From NCBI GenBank assembly GCA_900323505.1, contig OOIN01000005.1:310001-374000 (forward strand): a stretch of 64,000 bases of DNA. Direction: 5' to 3'. Below are positions 1 through 9,903 of the stretch, piece by piece. The number at the start of each line of letters is the position of its first letter. Positions within the stretch are counted from its first letter, which is position 1. Both the position numbers and the translations under genes were made by a program. The notes under the pieces are model-generated. The model did not search any database. It had not been told where the DNA came from and saw only the letters and a program-made list of their open reading frames with translations. Origin of the DNA: Ustilago trichophora. Lineage: Eukaryota > Basidiomycota > Ustilaginomycetes > Ustilaginales > Ustilaginaceae.

Positions 1-77
1 TTAAAGACATCAGAGAATTGGTCGGTCATAAAGTTCCAATTGAAAGCGTGGAAATGGCTCCAGCTACTAGATTCTAA
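1..77 (+). CDS. 3' end of an unidentified protein-coding gene (partial)
   Basis: In frame from base 3, 24 codons read through to a TAA at 75-77. The peptide ends ...ESVEMAPATRF and looks like real coding sequence (charged and hydrophobic residues alternate, no low complexity). The rest lies left of the window. I do not recognise the family from this tail. The gene converges on the importin-like gene, leaving about 176 bp of T-rich 3' sequence between them. Confidence 0.55.
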   Translation, partial: KDIRELVGHKVPIESVEMAPATRF

Positions 78-253
78 ATGGGGAGTTTTCCTTTTTCTTT
101 CTCTCGCTCATAGAAAAAAGTTGTTGTTGCTCCTGCCATTCTTGTTGTCAAAAGAAAAAAAATTGCAAAAACATACACAGTATCAACATGTTGTACAGTA
201 CTATGAGTAGTGTATGTTTGTGAATGACTTTATGCTAAAAATGCGGAGATTGT

Positions 254-3200
254 TCAAGTGGAACCCATGAGATCCTTCTGAAACATGTTGACTACTAGAG
301 GATCCATTGACTCCAAAACCCTTGTAAAAGCCGGATAGATGGCCTGAGCATGCGACAGTACACCCCTCACATGAACATTCAATTCGACTGTCAAAGTTCC
401 ATCCGCCACCGCAATCCTCTGCGCCCGAGCTGCACCCGGCGAAATATCCTGCAACCATCCCCCCTCCCCCTCCATTCCATCTTCATCATCGAAGAATACA
501 TCTCCCAACTCCATCGACGCAATCGGCGATGTCGGCCTGACATATTTGCTCACATCCAACGGCCTCGACTCGTTCAATTCGGCAAGCATCTCTGACCATA
601 CAGCGATCATTTCTGGTGTACATCCCACTACCGCTTGAGCCACCTCGGCCGCGGTGGTTGGGGAAAATGACTGTTCGTACTCGACAATGGCTGAATCGAG
701 GATCGAGGCGAGGCCGAGGGCTGTCACACGGCGCTTTCGGGTCGAGGCCATGTTTTCGAAGCGAGTGCAGATAAATTGGAGCAAAGGCTGCCAGACGGAT
801 GTCGGCGTGGGGTACTTTTCGTGCGCCACATCGCCCCAAGATGCAGAGACGAGATGGACAAACGAATTCTGCGGACAGTGGTAGGCAATTCGGCAGAGCA
901 GAGACACAAAGTGCGTCGCGATCAACGTGGCATCCTGGAAATGGAGCAGGGCTCCAACCAGTGCAGCAGCCAGTCGAGTCGATTCCAGTGCGCTAATCCA
1001 CATTTCACGAACGTTTGTCCAGTTGGGGAGTGCCACCAACGACTGCACCAGCGTATCGAGCGCAGAGATGGGAGCGAGCACCATCGGATTGGAAGGGTCG
1101 GCAATGATCTGACCAAACGCAATGAGCAGATCGTGTCCGTACGTCTGGAGCATCTCGAGCGGATTCAGCATCGAAATCTCCTCAATGACACGGCACATCT
1201 CGACGCAGTAGTCAGGCTGCACCACTAGATCTTTGGCCAGGTCCAGCAGCTCAAAAAGCGGCTGGGTCATGCTCGGTGTCGAGTGGAGCGCTCGAATCCA
1301 CAGCATCGAGATGGCATCTTTGGCCAGCAGATGCGAGACCTTGGGGTTCAGCGACTCGCGAACGATCGGCGAAACCATATGGTGCACCTTTTGCATCAGG
1401 GCTCCACTGGTACCCGTCGCGGGGAGCATCTCGATCGCACGCAGGACCTTGGAGACAAAGACGATGATCGAAGGTCTAGCTTTGCAATCGGGATCTTCTT
1501 GCTGCCACAGCATGGGGACGAGATCCACGAGCGCATCTGCGTGTGGCGCAATACGAGGACCCATACGTTCGATCAAGATGGACAGTGCATCGGTGCAGAC
1601 CTTGATCGACTCCATCTCGTGCAGATCCGACGCAGCGGCCAGCGTGGCCAAGTTACGCAGCGCTTTAGGCAAGAACAACTCGAACCCATCTGCGTCAAAT
1701 TCGAGCGCGTCTGCGATAGCAGAGATCGAGCGGGCCGCAGCGAGGCGGACAGCAACATCAGTCTGCTCGGGAACGTCTTCAAGCAGATCTACGAGAAGCG
1801 CATACACGTCCAGGCGCGATTCTCGTGGGACTTGCTCGGACCACTCCCACAGCAACCAGGCAATGCGGCGACGAATCACGACCCACATGGGCGATGTGAC
1901 GTTTCCCAAACGAGCCTCGGGGACGAGCTTTGTCGCGATAGCTTGGCCCATGAGGACATCCATACTGGGGCGATCGTCGTCCTCACCGGCTGGAGCGAGA
2001 TGATCGCGGCAGCGACCTACAGCGGCGTAGATGGCATCACGAGCCAAGATGTCGTGCAGGCTGTCAGTGGAGAGGTTGGACGACGATTCAAAGTGTTGCC
2101 AGAGGTGCTGGCCGACGAAACCGACTGGCTTTGTGTGCTGTGCCAGAACCATAAGTGCACGTTCGGCTGCGGGTCGGATGTCGAGCTCGTGATTCTCTTG
2201 CTCCTCGCCAACGGCCCATTCCTCTGGATCAGCTTGCCACCTTTCGAGATCATCGCCGTTGAGACGCATGAGTCGACCTGCGAGCACGTTGGCCGCTTCG
2301 CGTGCAAAGTCGTGGGTGAGGAAGAATCCTCCTTCTGCTCGGTTGCCTTTCCACTGAACGAGGGAGTATTTGAGAAGAACCAGGGATTGAACGACGAAGC
2401 GAGGTGGATGATCGATGATGGCAGAGTGATTGGCGTAATCGTCACGAGGTACAGAGAGGCTCTCGTTTGTCACATCCTCGGCCTGCACCCAGTACCAAGC
2501 CACCACCTCTGACCAGCCTTGCCAGAATGCAGCCTTGCCATTGTCTCGCTGCACTAGCGAGAGGAAGAACTTGCCAAACGAGTAGAGATGCTTGGTCAGT
2601 GCAGTGACGAGAGTCGCCGAGATCAAAGTCGAGGTGGAGGAAGCCTGCGAGCTGCGAAGAAGGCGGAGGTAGGCTAGGCGAGTGTCCTTGAGGATCTGCA
2701 GACAGTGAGGCGTGGATCGAAAGAAGGCTTGAGCCATGTTGGCAGAGCTGCCGCCTTGAGAAGTATTGGATCTCGAGATCATTCCGATGTCTGCAACCGC
2801 AAGACGCGAAATAGCCTTAAGCAAAAGGTGACTGGTGCGCACCTGCTCTGCTCGTAAGGTTGTGTTTGACCAAGTGGAAAGAGTGTTGAGGTCATCGCTG
2901 GCACCGAGTGAAAAGACCTCGGAGAAGTATTGCTGGAAGATGGGGTGAAGGACGGGAAGCAGCTCTCGTGAGAGCTCAGTCATGCGCATCTTGCCTGCAA
3001 GTACACGAACCGATTCAAGCTCCTTGAGAGTCTTTGAGCATACATCAGCCGCACGCATGAGTATAGTAGTGTTGAGTTGGCGTGCGTGTGCAGACGAAGG
3101 GTCCTCGGGTTGATCAAGCTGAGGTGCAGGTGCGAGCGATACAAGGGCGGCATGTGCTTCGACCATGGCCTGCTGCAAGGTGGTGAACAAATCTGGCCAG

Positions 3201-3616
3201 TCGCGAGGATAATCGAGGCGTGCGATGCGGGAGATGGCGACGGAAGCTTGCAATGCAATGGTGCGGTTCGGTTCGCGAAGACATTGGAACAAGGTGTTGC
3301 GTATCGCTTGCTTGGTCTGTGGTGGGATGGTGACGGTGACTCGAGCCATGACACGGCTCCTCCAGAATTTGTCGATGCCATTTTTGAATCGGATGATGGC
3401 GAGGATGCGAATCGAGTCTCTTTGCTCCTGTATTGATGTATTGGACGAGGAGGGTAATTGAAGTTCGGTATCAAAAGCAATCTGAAGTAGCACTAACCAG
3501 AAGTTGGGATCCTTTTCCCATTCCTCGAGTTGAGAGCTGGCCTTGGAGAGGAGCGCTGGATCCGAAGAGGAGGCCAAGCTGAGCACCTGCACCAGCGAGG
3601 CTTTTGCGTCTGTCAT
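254..3616 (-). CDS. KAP120: Importin-beta family karyopherin, importin-11/Kap120 type
   Basis: A single uninterrupted frame of 1120 residues starting at the ATG at 3616. The first 150 residues match the importin-beta N-terminal (Ran-binding) domain: a helical stretch with ASSQLEEWEKDPNFW, then the importin-11-type segment LAIIRFKNGIDKFWR near residue 75 and the HEAT-like REPNRTIALQASVAISRIAR. The remainder is a helical HEAT solenoid ending in an acidic patch (DVFFDDEDGMEGEGG) about 60 residues before the C-terminus. The family carries ribosomal and other cargo through nuclear pores and releases it on binding RanGTP. The length is slightly above the roughly 1000 usual for Kap120/IPO11. Assignment to IPO11 rather than another karyopherin rests on the N-terminal motif. 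The gene is divergent from the G-patch gene. Confidence 0.85.
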   Translation of the reverse strand: MTDAKASLVQVLSLASSSDPALLSKASSQLEEWEKDPNFWLVLLQIAFDTELQLPSSSNTSIQEQRDSIRILAIIRFKNGIDKFWRSRVMARVTVTIPPQTKQAIRNTLFQCLREPNRTIALQASVAISRIARLDYPRDWPDLFTTLQQAMVEAHAALVSLAPAPQLDQPEDPSSAHARQLNTTILMRAADVCSKTLKELESVRVLAGKMRMTELSRELLPVLHPIFQQYFSEVFSLGASDDLNTLSTWSNTTLRAEQVRTSHLLLKAISRLAVADIGMISRSNTSQGGSSANMAQAFFRSTPHCLQILKDTRLAYLRLLRSSQASSTSTLISATLVTALTKHLYSFGKFFLSLVQRDNGKAAFWQGWSEVVAWYWVQAEDVTNESLSVPRDDYANHSAIIDHPPRFVVQSLVLLKYSLVQWKGNRAEGGFFLTHDFAREAANVLAGRLMRLNGDDLERWQADPEEWAVGEEQENHELDIRPAAERALMVLAQHTKPVGFVGQHLWQHFESSSNLSTDSLHDILARDAIYAAVGRCRDHLAPAGEDDDRPSMDVLMGQAIATKLVPEARLGNVTSPMWVVIRRRIAWLLWEWSEQVPRESRLDVYALLVDLLEDVPEQTDVAVRLAAARSISAIADALEFDADGFELFLPKALRNLATLAAASDLHEMESIKVCTDALSILIERMGPRIAPHADALVDLVPMLWQQEDPDCKARPSIIVFVSKVLRAIEMLPATGTSGALMQKVHHMVSPIVRESLNPKVSHLLAKDAISMLWIRALHSTPSMTQPLFELLDLAKDLVVQPDYCVEMCRVIEEISMLNPLEMLQTYGHDLLIAFGQIIADPSNPMVLAPISALDTLVQSLVALPNWTNVREMWISALESTRLAAALVGALLHFQDATLIATHFVSLLCRIAYHCPQNSFVHLVSASWGDVAHEKYPTPTSVWQPLLQFICTRFENMASTRKRRVTALGLASILDSAIVEYEQSFSPTTAAEVAQAVVGCTPEMIAVWSEMLAELNESRPLDVSKYVRPTSPIASMELGDVFFDDEDGMEGEGGWLQDISPGAARAQRIAVADGTLTVELNVHVRGVLSHAQAIYPAFTRVLESMDPLVVNMFQKDLMGST

Positions 3617-4199
3617 CGTGTCGACTCAATGTTCTCTGCTAAGGCTGACGAGGGCAAAAACAGATCAGCAAAGACTTATATGCTGTCGGAATAGCCCGCC
3701 TAAGCAACAGAGAGAGACGGCGGTCGTGAGAATAATCGATTGCCAAGTGTGACTTTAGCAAGGATAGATGAAGGTGTGTTGGTTGTCACATGAAACCGTC
3801 TTGCGAGTTGGCGTGAAGAACAACACCTGGCCTCCAACTGAAATCACCCAACGCAACCGCGGAAAGCGCCGACGAGAAAATTGGCCGTGCATCTGTCTGT
3901 GTTGGAAAGCGCTGGAAAACCAACATCGGGCTTGCCGACCGCAGTTCCTGCTGGTTTCATGCCTCCACTCAGGGTCCAGAGACGAAAAGGTCAGCTGGAC
4001 CGAAAAATTAAGGCTCTCAGTGTCTGCTCAGTCACTGCTTGGCAAAGTGCTCAGCTGACCTCTCCAAGTGACAGGTCTCGGATGGGCCGTGTCTCTTGAT
4101 CCATCGATGTGTCTAGCTCACCCGATGCTCATTTCCACCATCTACGGCACATACGGATACTTTTAATACTTGACTATCGACATGCAATGATATCGCAGA
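3617..4199. promoter_or_regulatory. Divergent promoter region between KAP120-like and G-patch genes
   Basis: 583 bp separate two divergent start codons, so both promoters must lie here. Short open frames are present but are not conserved-looking. I see no repeat, TATA box or RNA gene that I can support. Confidence 0.4.
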
Positions 4200-6248
4200 A
4201 TGGCGCTCAATGCTGTTCACATCCATGCTCGAAGCCGCTCGCCGGACGGGAGCAACCTCGAAAGTACTGGCTGGCAGCGTATACAAGCATCAGCCTCAGC
4301 CTCTCAACAAACATATGAGCGTCGCTCCGCTTCCCCGCCATCACCCATTCCACACAAGCCAGGCCTCGGCAGTCGCTCCACAGACGACTCACGATGGCAC
4401 TCCTTACGCACCGGGGAATCACTCGCTTCCAAGGCGCTTCGCATGCGCCATCGTTTTGTCAGAGCCACCCACTTGAGCGATCCTTCTCTGCCATTTCCAG
4501 ACCACGAAGGCTCACTTTCGGAAAAAAATCTGGACCAGCCAGTCTTCCAAGCGACGACAAGCACGGATACCAATGAGCTGCTCTCCAAGTCGAGTCAGAA
4601 TTCCGCACCGACGCTAGCACAGCTGTACTCGCAATTGGCAAAAGACATGCAAGAGACACAAACACAATCAGTGGCGAGCTCCCTAGCTTCTGGCTCTGGC
4701 AGCGTTGCAGAGCAGGCGCACGAACAAAGCGTAGAGCAAGCGAACCACCATGCACACCGACATCGCCACCATCCAGACGCACGGCATCGATCAGAGTGGT
4801 TTATATCCAGAGCTCTTAGAAAGATGCGGCGAGCTCAACACGCATCTTCGCCCGAGGCCAGCACATCTGCGCTTCTGGTGGGAGATGTTGACTCTGGTGA
4901 TACACACCAAGTCCAAACCGAATCCTCGAGTACTTCGAGACGGCGGCGTTGTGCGCGTTGTGGCGACACTCTTCCTCCCAACCCTACAGCAGAAGATATG
5001 GCACGACATCGTCAAAGTATCGGACATCGGCTGGGTCTCAATGCACCAGTCTCTTCGGCATCGGCTTCCGAGGCGCCTTCACCCGCTGGATCTGAGGCTC
5101 CGACACCTGTACCTCGCTCCAGATCATCCAGCCCGATAGATGTTTCGCTGCTCGAAGCTTCCATGCAGGCCTTGCATCGTAGGTCAGGCAAACTACCACG
5201 ACGGCTGAGCAACGCTCCACGGTGGAAAAAGATAGCACGTGACAATGTTGGCCACAATCTCCTCTCACGCATGGGCTGGAAGGAAGGTATGGGTCTTGGT
5301 GTCCAGGAATGGAAGTGGCAGCAATTGCGTCGCGAGAAACTCAAACGCCAACGATCGAATGCTGTGCGCGCTTTGCTCCAACGTCAATCTTTGGCGATTC
5401 GGGCCAGCTCCGATGCCAGCGTGCAGTACCTCACTTCTCAAAATGCAGAAGCAGGCCCGTCACAGCTTGTTGAACCCGACCCTGTAGGTGCTGATGGCAT
5501 AATTGGACCACAGCCAGGAGCCTCAGAAATCGACTCCGAGTGGATGCAACTCCTACTTCAACAGAGCGTTGCAGCACCAACAGCCGAACAGTCCTCACTG
5601 CAAGTAGCCTTTCCATTTCAATATGATATTCAAGGTGTCGAACAGCAACGCGAAGCAGCTCGAATGTGGTTAGCTAATTTGGCTGGTCCTGACGCCGAGT
5701 GGTTTCAGTTCTTGACGCTTGAAGAACAGCAATCATTGGAGCACGCATTGCTCTCGGGCCAAATCACCCTTCTCGATATTCAAAATGCACTTTTTGCCAG
5801 CGCCCAACCTCAGGTCTCTAGCAACCCTGTCGGCGGTGGCACACGGCCAGGAATGACGGAAGTCGATACCGGTGTGATGGACGACATGATGCCATCAAAC
5901 GCTCTCTTGTATCCCGTCCAGATCGAGCTTCGCACTGACAGAGGCGGCATAGGGTCTCGATCTGTTTCACTGGAAGGCGCAAGCTGCAACAGACAAAGGA
6001 GACGTTCGCGCGACGCTGAAGGCAGCGTAGAGATCCGCCGGCCATCCTCGCCATCGACGGTCATGCTCGACAATGGACAAAAGAAGTCCCGCACAACATC
6101 AACCAGTCGCTCTTCAAAGCCTGTCGGTCGATCACGCTCACATTCTAGCGTATCAAGGAAGCACGCCGGTTCGACGAGGAGACAGCGCGAGCTAGCTTAC
6201 CAGAAGGACAGAAGGGACTGGCTTGACCTGCGAGCGTCACTGTCGTGA
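4200..6248 (+). CDS. G-patch domain protein with a CCHH zinc-finger-like motif (GPANK1-like)
   Basis: An intronless frame of 682 residues from an ATG at 4200. At residues about 250-276 there is a CX2C-X15-H-X5-H motif (CARCGD...ARHRQSIGH). About 70 residues later comes a G-patch (VGHNLLSRMGWKEGMGLG, around 349-366) followed by a basic helix (LRREKLKRQRS). G-patch domains bind and activate DEAH-box RNA helicases in splicing and ribosome biogenesis. A Cys/His motif just before a G-patch recalls GPANK1-type proteins. The N-terminal 240 residues are Ser/Gln/His-rich and the last 100 are Arg/Ser-rich, which suits a nuclear RNA-associated protein. The helicase partner cannot be told from sequence. 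A second upstream ATG at 4187 is out of frame. Confidence 0.75.
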   Translation: MALNAVHIHARSRSPDGSNLESTGWQRIQASASASQQTYERRSASPPSPIPHKPGLGSRSTDDSRWHSLRTGESLASKALRMRHRFVRATHLSDPSLPFPDHEGSLSEKNLDQPVFQATTSTDTNELLSKSSQNSAPTLAQLYSQLAKDMQETQTQSVASSLASGSGSVAEQAHEQSVEQANHHAHRHRHHPDARHRSEWFISRALRKMRRAQHASSPEASTSALLVGDVDSGDTHQVQTESSSTSRRRRCARCGDTLPPNPTAEDMARHRQSIGHRLGLNAPVSSASASEAPSPAGSEAPTPVPRSRSSSPIDVSLLEASMQALHRRSGKLPRRLSNAPRWKKIARDNVGHNLLSRMGWKEGMGLGVQEWKWQQLRREKLKRQRSNAVRALLQRQSLAIRASSDASVQYLTSQNAEAGPSQLVEPDPVGADGIIGPQPGASEIDSEWMQLLLQQSVAAPTAEQSSLQVAFPFQYDIQGVEQQREAARMWLANLAGPDAEWFQFLTLEEQQSLEHALLSGQITLLDIQNALFASAQPQVSSNPVGGGTRPGMTEVDTGVMDDMMPSNALLYPVQIELRTDRGGIGSRSVSLEGASCNRQRRRSRDAEGSVEIRRPSSPSTVMLDNGQKKSRTTSTSRSSKPVGRSRSHSSVSRKHAGSTRRQRELAYQKDRRDWLDLRASLS

Positions 6249-6397
6249 GATTGCGTCACCTTCATTTGTCACGGACCACATAATTCGCGATCGCAGTAGC
6301 GCAAAATGTTATCCAGCATAACGATGGATTGCATTGCCTCGTTGGCTCTTTTGGTGCGATCTAGCGAACGATGTGCCGTTCTGCATCAAAGTGAGAT

Positions 6398-7251
6398 CTA
6401 GATGAGGTTGGCCAGGTTCTCAATACCTTGCTCTTCGAGACGCATGCCCTTCCACTCGTCCATGGGCTTTGCGCCGAGCACCTTGGTGTAGAACGCGATT
6501 GAGGGGCTGCATATCCAACATGACAACACAAATCAGCTAAACGCTCCACTGCCACCATGCTTCGAAAGAAGTGACATACTTACGCGTTCCAAGTCAGCAC
6601 AGACCAATCCATTCGTGCACAGTCCTTCTGCTGAGCAACTTGGCCGAGAGCCTTGAAGAGGAGCTTTCCAACACCCTTGTTGCGCAATGTTGGGATAACA
6701 TATAAGTCTTCAAGGTAGAGCGAGGGTTTGGAGGTCCAGGTAGAGAACGAGTAAAAGTACTGTTGAGAGTTGAAGGGAGACGTGGGCGTCAGTGAATCTG
6801 CAGGAAGAGATCCAATTGGGGGTCTTTGCGGTGAGAAAACCTACAAGTGCCATTCCGACAGGGGTGACGGTGGATTCCTCGTGCTGTTCAGCGATAAGGA
6901 CTTCTGCGTAGCCTTTGTTGAAAACATTCTCCGCGAGCTAGGTCGTGACAAGGTGAAGGGATGACGAAGAGAAGGTAAGCGTGGGCGGGGATTGGCGTGG
7001 GGTAGCCTAGCTGGAGAGGCGAGTACGTACAGTCTCTACAGTAGCCTTGACAGCATCAGGCTCCTTCTCATACTCTGCAAGCTGCTTGATCTGTATTCAC
7101 AAAATCAATGATCCTAGTCAGTGAAGCACTTCTGCATGAAGCCAAGCGAGCATCCTGGTGCACCTACGAAGTCAAGGATGGCAGGGCAGTCGTCCTTGTT
7201 ACCTCTGCGGATGACAAACTGTTTGTCGGAGGAAGTGGCGAGTACAGACAT
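6398..7251 (-). CDS. GNAT N-acetyltransferase, spermidine/spermine (SSAT) type, five exons
   Basis: Assembled from five exons on the minus strand: 7251-7168, 7090-7031, 6937-6845, 6759-6584 and 6506-6398. All four introns (77-93 nt) have GTAGGT, GTACGT or GTAAGT donors and CAG/TAG acceptors. The joined frame is 522 nt, giving 173 residues, the usual SSAT length. It opens MSVLATSSDKQFVIRRGNKD, contains YFYSFSTWTSKPSLYLEDLYV (the family's FFSFSTW...GLYLEDLYV signature) and the acetyl-CoA loop RNKGVGKLLF, and continues into WSVLTWNAPSIAFYTKVLGA. The family acetylates polyamines or thialysine with acetyl-CoA in the cytosol. Substrate cannot be fixed from sequence. It is unusual here for its intron density. 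It is divergent from MED20 with 375 bp between starts. Confidence 0.88.
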
Positions 7252-7626
7252 CTTGAGCGGTGGGAGCAGCGGTATGGGGTGAACGTAGTGAGTGGTAGCG
7301 AAGAAGGAAGTTATGTGCAGTACTCAGCCCGGAGCGAAGTGGTGCGAGGTGGAGGAGGAGTCATGTTTGAGAAGAAGAATGCCTCTTCCCCGCCTTTCGG
7401 CGTCTTTCTCCGCCACGTTAAGCCTTCTGCCCTCCGCGGAGGGTTTGGACGCTCTGACCATGTCAAGAAGCGAATTTCGGAACGCGGGAGAAGACTTTCT
7501 AAGCATTTACACCTTGAGCTATTCGACTTTCGCACGGTCATTTCTTGTCCTTCCTCACCAACACCCACATTCCCTAAGCATCCTTCCACATAGCCACTCG
7601 TGCGTATAGCAAACGGCACCAGCGAT
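7252..7626. promoter_or_regulatory. Divergent promoter region between the acetyltransferase and MED20
   Basis: 375 bp lie between two divergent start codons. The left part is purine-rich on the plus strand, and the last 100 bp before the MED20 ATG are C/T-rich, as is common just upstream of fungal starts. A GTG at 7600 opens the MED20 frame, but it is not a plausible eukaryotic start. Confidence 0.4.
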
Positions 7627-9903
7627 ATGGGAGTCTCAAGTACGGCACGGCTGCCCTCGTTGGGTGCACAATCAATCCCACCCCTCTTCAGTCATCTCCA
7701 GCACACGTCCAACGCCAAAGTTGTCGCACGATGGAGCATCACCATCCGTTCCTTCCGTGCTGTGCCCGTGCCCGCCAACGCTTGGCCCTCTCCTGACCAG
7801 TACGACTCGTCATTCAGCCTCCATACCCCTTCCGCTGATGCAGGTCCCGAGGCAAATAGCGTGAATGCCGGATCTTCCTCGAGCTTCTCCAACGTTGCCG
7901 GATCCGCAGCTGGTGCATCGTCAGGGGCCGGGGGCTCAGGATCATCTTCATCAGGCGCACCGCCACTGACCAAACCACGAACCATGTGGCAGGTCTGGCT
8001 CTCCGATCATCCAGGAGTGGTGTTTGTGATTGTGGAGGATACGGGGAGATCATCACGCGCCAAAGTGTGGAGGGATTGGGAGGTGGCTACGAAGAAGTGG
8101 AAGAAGGACAAGCGCCGTGAGATCGAGGCGAAGAGAAAGAGGGAAGAAAAGGCGCAACAGGACAAGGAGAAGACAAAAGTGCGGGTGAAGGATCTTGAAA
8201 CAAGCGGCTCGACGACTGGTATCGAAGGTGGTCAAGAAGGACTTGATGACAAGCCCGCACCACAAACAGAGGGCGATGCATTATCTGGCGATAAGGCAGA
8301 GCCTATGGACGTTGATACAGTCACATCAGGGGATACTTCTTCTTCAGCACAAGCAGGACCCGCAGTACCTCCGACATTGGCATCCTCAGGCGCGCCGGCA
8401 GAAGAGCAGAAAACAGAAGCGGCCCCCTCTACCACGATCACAGCGCAGGAAGTGCAAGACATCGACGAAGAGCCAATCGAAGAAGCCGGTCCCAAACCCA
8501 AACTTCGTCTCCCCTCCCACACCCGCTACACAGTCTCTGCCCTCACCTCATCCATGTCTTCCATGTTGACTGGTCTCAACCTTCCGCCACCTCACGGTGC
8601 ACCCGTCGGCACAGCCGGACCTGGCGCCTGGGTTCCACGCGGAGCAGCCGTATCCATCGAAGGTCTAGTTCTCGAAATCAACAGTCAAAGCCTCAACGTT
8701 CTCCCCGGCATCTCACCCGCTCTCGCCTCAGTCTCGTCCACCGACGACGCAGCCACATTCTCAACCAACAACGGCAAAGGAACAAGTGGTGTTGGCGGAT
8801 CAGCTGGAGCCGTAGACTGGAGAGTTCGAGTAGGCAGCGTCATGGGCGGAGGCGGGCGTAGTGCAGGTGCTATTGTCGAAGCCGAATTCCTTCCCGTCTC
8901 TACACTCTTGCCAACATCAAAGTTTATGCATGACTTTTTGCATTCTTTGTTCCCGCCTGGTTTGGTACCCCTTCCTGCCCCTGCCACTGGAGCTGCTCCT
9001 GGAATGGCCAATTTGCGTAGTGGTGGTGTTACCGCAAGCGCAAGCACAAATGGCACGCCTCGAATGGCGAACAATGCTGCTTCTCTTGCCGCTGCCAACA
9101 CAAATACTGCACCTACAGCAGGCTCCTCGTTCAACTACACGATCGGAGGCGCGGCAACAACCGCTCCTCCCAACCGAAACTTCAACATCCCGCTGGTATC
9201 GGATCAGCTGTGGGAGGAAGTGGTACCACGATCGGGCGAAGGCTGGAGGAGAAGGATTCTGAAGAGGTCACTTCGGATGAAGGTTGCTTCGCGTGCCCTG
9301 CGGAGAGAGCGTCGCAAGGCCGCTTCGGCCCTCTCCGTTGAAAAGGGGGAGTCGAACAAGGATCTAGCAAAGCCCGCAAATGGCCATGTCAACCCCTTTG
9401 GATGGCACACGTTTGGCTCGGACGACGAGATCTCCCTCCCCATCTCCACGCAGCCCAACAGCGAATGGCAGGACACAGAAGAGCTCTCATCATCCGACTC
9501 TGAATCCGAGCCCGTCCTCCCCACAACCACCACCTCCGCCACCGGTGGCCTAACAGGAACCGCAGTAACCATGCAACCCATCGACGACGAAGACGACGAT
9601 GACGATGACGATCGACCCCTCGGTGCCCCCATTTGGACCAATACCAATCCTGCGCGCTCCATGCCGAACTCTGCAAATTCCCTTCCTGCTTCTGCTTCTG
9701 CTTCTGCTCCAGCCACAGAACAGACGCCTAAGAAGGAGGAGAACTCGGTACAGCTCATTTTCCAGGGTCTCAGACCAGACGACAATGATAGTGAGGTTCA
9801 AGGTGATGATGGAGATGCCGAGGACGGTTGGACGGGGATTGAAAGGGGTAGGAGGATTGCTTTCCAATACGTGCAGATGTTGCGTGCCGAAGGAATTATC
9901 TAG
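7627..9903 (+). CDS. MED20: Mediator complex subunit 20 (MED20/Srb2), enlarged
   Basis: The start is placed at the ATG at 7627, which gives the MGVSS opening typical of MED20, and yields 758 residues. The TRF-like fold is recognisable in pieces: WSITIRSFRAV near residue 38, MWQVWLSDHPGVVFVIVED (about 120-138), SIEGLVLEINSQSLNVL (about 342), DWRVRVGSVMGGGGRSAGAIVEAEFLP (about 397-423), and the C-terminal helix GIERGRRIAFQYVQMLRAEGII, which parallels the yeast Srb2 ending LAYQYVRALEL. Between these lie long Ala/Ser/Thr/Glu/Asp-rich inserts, which roughly triple the usual 210-300 residue length. MED20 sits in the Mediator head beside MED18 and contacts RNA polymerase II. The identity rests on motif order, without a profile search. 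Confidence 0.8.
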   Translation: MGVSSTARLPSLGAQSIPPLFSHLQHTSNAKVVARWSITIRSFRAVPVPANAWPSPDQYDSSFSLHTPSADAGPEANSVNAGSSSSFSNVAGSAAGASSGAGGSGSSSSGAPPLTKPRTMWQVWLSDHPGVVFVIVEDTGRSSRAKVWRDWEVATKKWKKDKRREIEAKRKREEKAQQDKEKTKVRVKDLETSGSTTGIEGGQEGLDDKPAPQTEGDALSGDKAEPMDVDTVTSGDTSSSAQAGPAVPPTLASSGAPAEEQKTEAAPSTTITAQEVQDIDEEPIEEAGPKPKLRLPSHTRYTVSALTSSMSSMLTGLNLPPPHGAPVGTAGPGAWVPRGAAVSIEGLVLEINSQSLNVLPGISPALASVSSTDDAATFSTNNGKGTSGVGGSAGAVDWRVRVGSVMGGGGRSAGAIVEAEFLPVSTLLPTSKFMHDFLHSLFPPGLVPLPAPATGAAPGMANLRSGGVTASASTNGTPRMANNAASLAAANTNTAPTAGSSFNYTIGGAATTAPPNRNFNIPLVSDQLWEEVVPRSGEGWRRRILKRSLRMKVASRALRRERRKAASALSVEKGESNKDLAKPANGHVNPFGWHTFGSDDEISLPISTQPNSEWQDTEELSSSDSESEPVLPTTTTSATGGLTGTAVTMQPIDDEDDDDDDDRPLGAPIWTNTNPARSMPNSANSLPASASASAPATEQTPKKEENSVQLIFQGLRPDDNDSEVQGDDGDAEDGWTGIERGRRIAFQYVQMLRAEGII

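Noticed and set aside
1283..2512. 409-codon open frame antisense to the karyopherin gene
   Set aside because: A shadow frame; the opposite strand encodes a recognisable importin-beta protein.
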